Below, in pieces: positions 1-5,582 of a DNA stretch of 8,412 nucleotides (within the stretch, counting starts at the first letter, position 1; each line of letters opens with the position of its first letter). Where the stretch lies: contig CAZGBU010000090.1 of the NCBI GenBank assembly GCA_964523945.1, positions 1 to 8,412 on the forward strand. Direction: 5' to 3'. The position numbers and the translations under genes are program-made. The stretch comes from CAKTOF01 sp964523945 (GTDB lineage: Bacteria > Bacillota > Clostridia > Oscillospirales > Oscillospiraceae). The notes beneath the pieces were generated by a model. It was not told the origin of the DNA. It saw nothing but the letters and a program-made list of their open reading frames with translations, and searched no databases.

Positions 1-9
1 TAGAATATG

Positions 10-38
10 GGGCGCACCGGCATTTTGCCGATGCGCCC
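10..38 (-). terminator. Hairpin terminator candidate after spoIVA
   Basis: A 13-bp stem (arms 10-22 and 26-38) with a 3-nt loop starts 8 bases past the spoIVA stop codon. One position is a C/A mismatch on the plus strand (17/31) but becomes a U-G wobble in minus-strand RNA. The fold is therefore fully paired only in the spoIVA transcript, which supports this orientation. The tail after the hairpin is only moderately U-rich (CAUAUUCUA), so termination may be incomplete or helped by other factors. Confidence 0.65.
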
Positions 39-45
39 AAAGGGA

Positions 46-1524
46 TTATAGAATGATACAAATCAGTCCGCCGGAACCCTCGTTGATAATCCGGGTCAGT
101 GCATCCTTGAATTTGCAGCGCGACTCCGCCGGAATCCGTGTCAGCTTGGTCGTCAGGCCATTGCTCACCAGATCATAGACCGATTTTCCGAAGATATTGC
201 TCTCCCACAGTTTCTGACTGTCGTCCTGGCACTCGCCAAGCAGAAAATTAACCAGCTCCTGTGACTGTTTTTCATCGCCCACCATTGGGCTGATTTCCGT
301 CTGGATATCGGCACGCATCATGTGGATCGACGGTGCGCTGGCGCGCAGCTTCACACCGTAGCTCGAACCGCGGCGCACAATCTCTGGCGTCTCCAGCTTC
401 ATCTCATCCTGTCGGGGCATGACGATGCCATATCCCGTGGCGCGCACCTCGTCAAGCGCATCGGCAATTTTGTCATAGTCGCGCTTGACTGCAGAGAGCT
501 GTGTGAGAAGTTCGAGCAATTCGCCGTCCGAGGTGATGGAAAAGCCGGACAGCTCGCCGAGAACGCTATAAAACAGTTCGTCCGGAAAGCTGAGCGTCGC
601 GGACACAGTCCCGGTGCCAAGGTCGATGGAAAATGCCGTGCAGGCGCTCACGCAGTCAAGTTCGGTCAGTCCGCGCACGGCCGGTTCTGCATCTGCGACG
701 CGGGTAACGGCCTGCGCGCCGGCCAGCATCGCGGCATATAGCTCCTGCTTCAGGCTGTGTTCGGGCGGCAGTGCGTCGAACCAGCCGGGCAGATAAAACT
801 GCATCTCACGCATCGGGAAACCGCCAAGGATTTCCTTCAGGATCGCGCAGATCTCCGCTTCGCCCAGCGTCAGGCAATTGACAACCGTCGGGTGAATGCC
901 ATAGCTCTCGCTCAGCTGCTTTTGCAGCGTGCGTGCAGCTTCTCCTTCCGGCTCAGACGAGTTGATCAGCACGGCGAACGGCTTGCCGGTTGAGATCATG
1001 TCCCGGATGGAACGCGCCTCCGCCTCCTCGTAGTCTGCACGCGGAATATCCGTGATTGTGCCGTCCGTCGTGATCACAAGCCCCAGCGTTGCATGATCTT
1101 CCATCACCTTTTTGGTGCCCAGCTCTGCCGCCTCAGTCATAGGCAGCTCATGGTCAAACCAGGGCGTTGTCACCATGCGGGGCGCGCCGTCCTCCGTCGC
1201 ACCGATCGCGCCATCGACCATATAGCCGACTGTGTCGACCAGACGCACCGACAGCTTTGTCACGCCGTCCGGGCTGATCTCAACAGCTTCCTCCGGAATA
1301 AACTTCGGTTCAGCTGTCATGATTGTCTTACCCGCGCCGCTCTGGGGCAGCTCGTCGCGCGCACGCTCACGGCGATAGACGTTATCGATGTTTGGGATGA
1401 CCAGCTCCTCCATGAATCGTTTGATGAACGTGGATTTGCCCGTCCGCACCGGGCCCACCACGCTTAAGTAGATGCTGCCGTCGGTCCGCTGCGCGATCTG
1501 TTCGTAAATGGTGCGCTCGGCCAT
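46..1524 (-). CDS. spoIVA: Stage IV sporulation protein A, spore-coat ATPase
   Basis: SpoIVA is a mother-cell ATPase that polymerises irreversibly on the outer forespore membrane and forms the basement layer for coat assembly; it is also needed for cortex formation. The start is the ATG at 1524, giving 492 aa, the same length as I recall for B. subtilis SpoIVA. It follows an AAGGAGGA ribosome site with normal spacing; the reading frame stays open upstream to 1611, but that part is leader. Visible motifs are Walker A GPVRTGKS (24-31, Lys30), the TIMT loop (67-70), the Walker B-like LVDTVGY (Asp97), the conserved APSIHMMRADI (397-407), and the family C-terminus EGSGGLICIIL. A TRAFAC GTPase-like fold with NSS (188-190) in place of NKxD fits ATP rather than GTP use. 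The residue after Thr70 is Ala, where B. subtilis has a second Thr by my recollection. The gene is monocistronic, diverges from a transglutaminase-like gene, and has a sigma-E-like promoter upstream. Confidence 0.97.
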   Translation of the reverse strand: MAERTIYEQIAQRTDGSIYLSVVGPVRTGKSTFIKRFMEELVIPNIDNVYRRERARDELPQSGAGKTIMTAEPKFIPEEAVEISPDGVTKLSVRLVDTVGYMVDGAIGATEDGAPRMVTTPWFDHELPMTEAAELGTKKVMEDHATLGLVITTDGTITDIPRADYEEAEARSIRDMISTGKPFAVLINSSEPEGEAARTLQKQLSESYGIHPTVVNCLTLGEAEICAILKEILGGFPMREMQFYLPGWFDALPPEHSLKQELYAAMLAGAQAVTRVADAEPAVRGLTELDCVSACTAFSIDLGTGTVSATLSFPDELFYSVLGELSGFSITSDGELLELLTQLSAVKRDYDKIADALDEVRATGYGIVMPRQDEMKLETPEIVRRGSSYGVKLRASAPSIHMMRADIQTEISPMVGDEKQSQELVNFLLGECQDDSQKLWESNIFGKSVYDLVSNGLTTKLTRIPAESRCKFKDALTRIINEGSGGLICIIL

Positions 1525-1561
1525 ACAGATTCCTCCTTGCATTGGCTTGATCTCTGTCCTA

Positions 1562-1590
1562 TACCTATGTAGCCAAGCTCTGGCATATGC
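1562..1590 (-). promoter_or_regulatory. Sigma-E-like promoter of spoIVA (candidate)
   Basis: Read on the minus strand, GCATATG (1590-1584) is followed after 14 bases by CATAGGTA (1569-1562). The known sigma-E consensus in Bacillus is about KMATATT, 14 bp, CATACAHT. The -35 matches at six of seven positions, and the -10 keeps CATA plus one degenerate position. A start site near 1555 would give a leader of roughly 30 nt before the AAGGAGGA site. spoIVA is a classic sigma-E gene, so position and spacing agree with expectation. A GGACA word, the core of SpoIIID sites, lies at 1559-1555 close to the expected start site, but one five-base word is weak evidence. Confidence 0.5.
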
Positions 1591-1611
1591 AAGGATTTTG
1601 CAGCATGGCAA
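1583..1611 (+). promoter_or_regulatory. Sigma-E-like promoter of transglutaminase gene (candidate)
   Basis: Read on the plus strand, GCATATG (1583-1589) is followed after exactly 14 bases by CATGGCAA (1604-1611). The -35 is the same palindrome GCATATGC (1583-1590) used by the opposite spoIVA promoter. The -10 keeps only CAT plus one degenerate position, so it is weaker than the spoIVA one. An alternative sigma-A-like reading is TTGCAT (1617-1622), 17 bp, TACTCT (1640-1645), also a half match. I cannot decide between them from sequence alone. Confidence 0.3.
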
Positions 1612-1620
1612 GATGGTTGC
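1589..1620. repeat. Two GCAA-N5-TTGC dyads, operator-like
   Basis: Two short inverted repeats with the same form occur in tandem: GCAA-GGATT-TTGC at 1589-1601 and GCAA-GATGG-TTGC at 1608-1620, with centres 19 bp apart. The spacers differ, so this is conservation of the half-sites and not a simple duplication. They cover the spacer and -10 region of the plus-strand promoter candidate and lie upstream of the spoIVA -35. This is the geometry expected of a dimeric regulator binding on one face of the helix, but no regulator is identified. Confidence 0.35.
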
Positions 1621-1677
1621 ATTTCGGCGCGATCGGTGCTACTCTGAATGCAGGAAATCCGGATGGGAGGCGGTCGG

Positions 1678-2874
1678 ATGAAGCAGATTCGATTTGCGGC
1701 TGCGGCGCTCGTACTGCTGCTTGTTTTTACCTGCGCTGCCTGTGCAGCAGCACCGCTTAAATCATCACCCATGCTGCCGGGCAACGGACAAATCGGAACA
1801 TTGACACTGCCGCAGCCGGCCACAAATCCATTTGGGACAGGCAGCCTTTCGCGGCCAGTCGAACCCGCTGCGCCGGCACTCAGCGACGCAGCGCAGGCGG
1901 CATACTGCCAGCTTGTCGACGCGGCGGAGGCGCGCTCAGAAACCGTGCAGCTCACCGCCACCAAACTCGAGGTCATGCAGGCCATTCGCCGATTCGAATA
2001 TGAGCCGGCGCATCTGTATCTGGATGCTTGGCCTGTCGTAACGGCGCGTGCGGACGGGACCTCTACTGTAACGCTGAGCTATCGCTTTGGGCCGGACGAG
2101 TCAGCCAAGCGGCTCGCGCGCTGTGCGGCTGCGGCCGACCAGCTGCTGGCCGGCCTGCCGGCGGAGGCAGATGATTGGGAGGCAGCGCTCTGGGTGCACG
2201 ACGCACTCTGCCGCCGGGTACGCTTCCCGTCGGAGGCAGAGTCAGACGGCATCGACGAGACAGGCGAACTGACCTACAGCGACGTCTACCGCCGGCTCGA
2301 CACGGTGCTGCTTCGCGGCGTAGCCGTCTGCCAGGGGTATGCTGTGGCCTATGAGTATCTGCTCGACCGGATCGGCATTGACTGTGACGTCGTTGTCAGT
2401 GCGTCACACGCCTGGAATGTCGTCGTCATCGACGGAGAGCTGTACCATGTTGATGTGCAGACCGACGACATTGGCGAGCGCGATACGGCAGGGCAGCCAT
2501 ATATTACACATCTGTTTTTCATGGTGACCGAGCACGCGCTGAACGGTTCCGATTTGTACATTTCCCGCAGCGAGACTCCCTGCGGCACAGCTGACAGCGA
2601 GGACGCAAATTATTACGTCCGGATGGGCTGGTATCTGGATGAATTTGACCCGGAAGCCATTGCAGAAATTTTCCGAGCACAAAAGGCTGCCGACTGCAAT
2701 CTGCTCACGGTCCGCTTTGCCGATTCGCTGGCCTACAGTCGGCTGCTGCGCGGCTGGCAAGCCGACTCAGACGAATACCTGGAGATACTCGCTCTGGCCG
2801 GGCTGGACACGGCAGATTATGGCGCAGTGCTCTATGACGACGGCCTGCAGGCACTGTGCCTGTGCGCAGACTGA
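1678..2874 (+). CDS. Exported transglutaminase-like domain protein
   Basis: This is a 398-aa protein of the transglutaminase/protease-like superfamily, whose bacterial members are usually thiol hydrolases or crosslinkers; its substrate is unknown. The ATG at 1678 is chosen because GGGAGG lies 7 bases upstream and the product then begins with a signal peptide (MKQIRF, then a hydrophobic stretch to residue 18). Cys22 in CAAC is a possible lipidation site, though the lipobox is not canonical. A low-complexity Pro/Ala segment (about 23-75) leads to the catalytic domain (about 155-265). The triad is visible as Cys218 in RGVAVCQGYA, His244 in SHAWNVVVIDG and Asp259 in YHVDVQTDD, so the enzyme is probably active. 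The C-terminal 130 residues match nothing I recognise and end in CLCAD. It diverges from spoIVA, converges on the sipL-like gene, and is followed by its own terminator. A sporulation role is inferred from position only. Confidence 0.85.
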   Translation: MKQIRFAAAALVLLLVFTCAACAAAPLKSSPMLPGNGQIGTLTLPQPATNPFGTGSLSRPVEPAAPALSDAAQAAYCQLVDAAEARSETVQLTATKLEVMQAIRRFEYEPAHLYLDAWPVVTARADGTSTVTLSYRFGPDESAKRLARCAAAADQLLAGLPAEADDWEAALWVHDALCRRVRFPSEAESDGIDETGELTYSDVYRRLDTVLLRGVAVCQGYAVAYEYLLDRIGIDCDVVVSASHAWNVVVIDGELYHVDVQTDDIGERDTAGQPYITHLFFMVTEHALNGSDLYISRSETPCGTADSEDANYYVRMGWYLDEFDPEAIAEIFRAQKAADCNLLTVRFADSLAYSRLLRGWQADSDEYLEILALAGLDTADYGAVLYDDGLQALCLCAD

Positions 2875-2881
2875 AATGGAG

Positions 2882-2921
2882 AAGCCGCCGGCGCGATGAC
2901 AGCGCCGGCGGCTTGTATTTT
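2882..2921 (+). terminator. Strong intrinsic terminator
   Basis: A perfect 13-bp stem (2882-2894 with 2902-2914; core GCCGCCGGCGC/GCGCCGGCGGC) with a 7-nt loop begins 8 bases after the transglutaminase stop and is followed by TTGTATTTT. It also lies just past the end of the convergent sipL-like gene (stop at 2926). On the minus strand the tail is CTCCATTTCAG, only weakly U-rich, so it may work in both directions but best for the plus-strand gene. Confidence 0.85.
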
Positions 2922-2925
2922 GCAC

Positions 2926-4428
2926 TTATGTGCGCGGGATCAGCAGAAGCGTCCCGGCGGCCGGCTCGTCGTCAAGCCCGTTGGCCGCGCAGACCGCAGC
3001 AACTCTACTGCGGCATGCCTTGGCAATCGACCAGAGCGTCTGTCCGTCTTCCACCGCGCGAATGACAACAGAAGGGCGCCGCGTGTCCTCCTGCTCATTG
3101 ATTTCGCCGCCGGTCACCATCTCGCACCGCTGCTGCGCCGCACTCTCGACCGCAACATCGACAGTGAAACGCGCCTCTGCGCCGGTGCCGGACGGCGACG
3201 AAAACACGTCTCCGGACAGCTGCGCCTGCGCGCGGGCAGTGCAGCCGTCCGCCAGTACGGTGCCGCACTCCGCCTCGATCCGCGCAGTTTTCGTCTGCAG
3301 GCGGCGCTCCGGATCGCGATACAGCACTGTGACCTGCGCCGGGATGCGAACGGTGACATTCTCGCCGTCGCGCTGTGTCTCCGGCCAGCCCAGCAGGGCT
3401 GCAGTATCGATCACCTCGCTGCACTCGCATTCCACCATGCCGTGTGCCGTCTGCCGCATATGCTGCAGGTCCAGTACACCGGTTCCGGCAAACGGCTCTG
3501 TGCGCGCAGACGCGGCGCCGTGCGTGGCGTACAGGTCGTCGATCAGTTCCAGCTCTCTTCGGGGCTGCGTGATACACTGCGCCAGGAGATTCAGTTCCAG
3601 CAGAAAGCGGCGGGCCGGCTCCTGGCCGTCCGGCTCCAACTGCGCGCCTGTGCACAGGAGCACCACGCGCAGATCATCCTCGCCGCTCTCCCGATCCAGC
3701 TCGAGAAACTGAGAAAACGGAACCGCAAATTCATACCGGCAAACGCTCTCGTCCTCCGCACGGTATAGCATACGCACCGCAACGCTGCCTTTAAACACCG
3801 CCCGCGTGCCGATCATCTTCTGTTCGGTCAGCGTGGTCGCGGCATCCCATTTGAGCACTGAAGCCGCTGCCGGCTGCCCTGCCGGCAGTTCGAGCTCTTC
3901 ACCAACAACAAACGGCTTCTCCCCTGTCTGCTCCGGTACGGTGATCGGGAGCGTCACCCGGTGCACCTCCAGCTCCGGCGGGCAGTCTGTCAGTGCCCAT
4001 GTTGTCAATTCCTGCGCTGCAAACACCTCAACATGCGATGATATCTCGGCGCGCACGAGCACCTTGCTTGAATTGAACAGCCGCGCGTCGAGCGAGCGCA
4101 GCCGCAGCTCGCACAACACGCGGCTGTCCGCTGTCAATTCCGGCATCTCGATGCGCTGTGTGAAGGGCAGATAAACCTCCAGCGCGCGCGGATATGACTC
4201 GTCTTCCGGCTCGATCAACGCATGCGCGCGGACGCTGCCGGAGAGGATCACCGCACCGTCGCGGCATTCCTTGCTGCGCAGCATCGGCATGCCATAGCAG
4301 CCGACCGTGCGCACAATATCCGGACAACTGTCCGGTACGATGGCCTCCGCCGTCTCCTCCTGGCTGACAACCCGGTCCAGAATCAGGCGCAGGCACTCTT
4401 GCTCTCTGGGCTCAAAGGCTAGCTCCAT
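2926..4428 (-). CDS. sipL: SipL-like SPOCS/DUF3794 and LysM spore coat protein
   Basis: This 500-aa protein has the architecture of clostridial SipL, the SpoIVA-interacting protein that does the job of Bacillus SpoVID: it anchors and helps encase the SpoIVA basement layer around the forespore. Three SPOCS/DUF3794-type beta-rich segments can be seen at about 30-135, 195-290 (clearest, with FKGSVAVRMLYRAED) and 340-435. A C-terminal LysM domain runs from 455 to 499 (AVEDGQTLWSIAK and LLIPRT). The ATG at 4428 is chosen over the in-frame GTG at 4437, which overlaps the AAGGAG ribosome site. It is the last gene of the minus-strand run and starts 58 bases after the small hydrophobic gene; a sigma-E-like promoter candidate lies in that gap. 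Clostridia also have other DUF3794-LysM proteins of unknown role, so the exact orthology to sipL is likely but unproven. Its nearness to spoIVA supports it. Confidence 0.85.
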   Translation of the reverse strand: MELAFEPREQECLRLILDRVVSQEETAEAIVPDSCPDIVRTVGCYGMPMLRSKECRDGAVILSGSVRAHALIEPEDESYPRALEVYLPFTQRIEMPELTADSRVLCELRLRSLDARLFNSSKVLVRAEISSHVEVFAAQELTTWALTDCPPELEVHRVTLPITVPEQTGEKPFVVGEELELPAGQPAAASVLKWDAATTLTEQKMIGTRAVFKGSVAVRMLYRAEDESVCRYEFAVPFSQFLELDRESGEDDLRVVLLCTGAQLEPDGQEPARRFLLELNLLAQCITQPRRELELIDDLYATHGAASARTEPFAGTGVLDLQHMRQTAHGMVECECSEVIDTAALLGWPETQRDGENVTVRIPAQVTVLYRDPERRLQTKTARIEAECGTVLADGCTARAQAQLSGDVFSSPSGTGAEARFTVDVAVESAAQQRCEMVTGGEINEQEDTRRPSVVIRAVEDGQTLWSIAKACRSRVAAVCAANGLDDEPAAGTLLLIPRT

Positions 4429-4446
4429 GGTCCTCACTCCTTGTAA

Positions 4447-4480
4447 GTTCTATGCTATGCTTACGCGGAGCGGGACAAGA
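4447..4480 (-). promoter_or_regulatory. Possible sigma-E promoter before sipL-like gene
   Basis: On the minus strand, CATAGCAT (4459-4452) matches six of eight positions of the sigma-E -10 (CATACAHT). Fourteen bases upstream is TCTTGTC (4480-4474), a four-of-seven match to the -35. A better -35 word, GCATATT (4486-4480), lies just before, but its spacing to CATAGCAT is 20 bases, too long. A second overlapping -10-like word, CATAGAAC, lies at 4454-4447. The resulting leader would be short, about 18 nt. An internal mother-cell promoter would make biological sense, because the upstream genes are vegetative. Confidence 0.3.
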
Positions 4481-4486
4481 ATATGC

Positions 4487-4636
4487 CTATCCTCTTCGAC
4501 CAACGACACAGCCGATGACAATCAGCGCCGCGCCCAGCAGCACTGCCAGGACGCTCGAGGCGATGATCGCCGATACCAAAAAGCCCGCGCCGGCCGCGGC
4601 CAGCGCAAGGCCGAGCGCTTGTTTTCTGCAAAGCAA
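4487..4636 (-). CDS. Small hydrophobic membrane protein, 49 aa
   Basis: I do not recognise this family. Translation from the TTG at 4636 gives 49 residues: a short basic start (MLCRKQ), then almost wholly hydrophobic sequence rich in Ala, Gly, Leu, Val and Ile (about 7-45), and a basic end (GRRG) before TAG. It could form two short membrane helices (about 7-25 and 28-45) with a turn at SAIIASS, or one long helix. The TTG is chosen because GGGAGG lies 8 bases upstream; the in-frame ATG at 4660 would add eight residues but has no ribosome site and would place GGGAGG inside the gene. It lies between rsgA and the sipL-like gene in the same direction. The real start, and whether it is translated, are unproven, but ribosome site, codon pattern and gap-filling position agree. 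Confidence 0.6.
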   Translation of the reverse strand: MLCRKQALGLALAAAGAGFLVSAIIASSVLAVLLGAALIVIGCVVGRRG

Positions 4637-4693
4637 AACGACCGCCTCCCGATATATCATACGCGGAAAGCGGCCATTTGGTGCCGATAGTTC

Positions 4694-5575
4694 CTATTTC
4701 TCCAGCTCCCAGAGCCGGATGTCTTTCAATTTTTCATAGAGCCGCAGATAGCTTTCGTACCGGGTCGGCTCGATATCGCCGCGCTCGACTGCCTCACGAA
4801 CGCTGCAGCCCGGCTCCGCCACATGCGCGCAGTCCGGATAACGGCAGCGTCCCAGATATGGCGCAAAATCTGAAAACGCATACTGCAGGTTTTCCTTGAT
4901 CACCAGCTCCATCCGATCGGTGTCGAACGAAGAAAAGCCCGGCGTGTCGGCAATGAGCGTACCGTCGTCCAGCGGATATAGCTCCACATGGCGCGTGGTA
5001 TGGCGGCCGCGGCCCAACCGGTCGGAAACCTCGCCCGTCCGGATGGAGAGCGCCGGGTTCAGGCAGTTGAGCACACTGCTCTTACCGACGCCGGAATTCC
5101 CGGTGAACGCGCACAGTTTCCCAGCCACAGCGCGGCGCAGTTCGTCGATCCCCGCGCCGGACGCCGCACTGGTGCGGATCACATGGAAGCCGGCGTGCGT
5201 ATAGATCCGGAACAGCCGATCAGCCGGATCGAGATCGCACTTGTTCAGGCACAGCAGCACCGGCACCTCCTGATCGCCTGCAATCGCAGCGACACGGTCA
5301 ATCAAAAATGGGTCGGTCACCGGGTTGACATTCGCCGCGAGCATCACAAGCAGCTCCACATTGCTCACCGCTGGACGCACAAAGCTGTTTTTCCGCGGCT
5401 GAATCTCGCAGACTGTACCGCTGCCGCTTGCGTCCCGCTCGATCCGAACCAGGTCGCCGACAAGCGGTTTCTGACCATCCAGCCGGAACTTTCCGCGTGC
5501 ACGGCATTCAACCAGGCCGTCATCTGTCATCACATAATAGAAGCCGCTCAGGGCCTTGATAATTCTTCCTTCCAT
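4694..5575 (-). CDS. rsgA: Ribosome small-subunit GTPase RsgA
   Basis: RsgA (YloQ/YjeQ/CpgA) is a GTPase that checks late 30S subunit maturation and promotes release of assembly factors. The protein is 293 aa, the normal length. An N-terminal OB-fold (about 1-65) is followed by the circularly permuted GTPase order typical of the family: G4 NKCD (111-114), G5 SAASG (136-140), G1 GNSGVGKS (159-166), the GRHTT switch (190-194) and G3 DTPG (210-213). The C-terminal zinc-binding set Cys244, Cys249, His251 and Cys257 is intact, so it should be functional. The ATG at 5575 lies 7 bases after the prkC stop, and its GAGG ribosome site overlaps that stop, which suggests translational coupling. In B. subtilis CpgA is reported as a PrkC substrate, which fits the linkage. 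Confidence 0.97.
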   Translation of the reverse strand: MEGRIIKALSGFYYVMTDDGLVECRARGKFRLDGQKPLVGDLVRIERDASGSGTVCEIQPRKNSFVRPAVSNVELLVMLAANVNPVTDPFLIDRVAAIAGDQEVPVLLCLNKCDLDPADRLFRIYTHAGFHVIRTSAASGAGIDELRRAVAGKLCAFTGNSGVGKSSVLNCLNPALSIRTGEVSDRLGRGRHTTRHVELYPLDDGTLIADTPGFSSFDTDRMELVIKENLQYAFSDFAPYLGRCRYPDCAHVAEPGCSVREAVERGDIEPTRYESYLRLYEKLKDIRLWELEK

Positions 5576-5582
5576 ACCGCCT

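Noticed and set aside
1524..1611. N-terminal extension of spoIVA by 29 residues
   Set aside because: The strong AAGGAGGA site serves the ATG at 1524, and the resulting 492 aa agrees with the family; the extension overlaps the promoter region.
2896..3768. Long plus-strand open frames (290 and 260 aa) opposite the sipL-like gene
   Set aside because: They lie wholly antisense to a gene with clear SPOCS and LysM domains, show Arg/Ser/Ala-rich composition typical of GC-rich shadow frames, and have no recognisable motif.
4661..4693. Weak inverted repeat (GGC..CCA/TGG..GCC) after rsgA as a terminator
   Set aside because: Pairing is short and imperfect, with no U-run, so it gives no real support for ending the transcript before the small gene.
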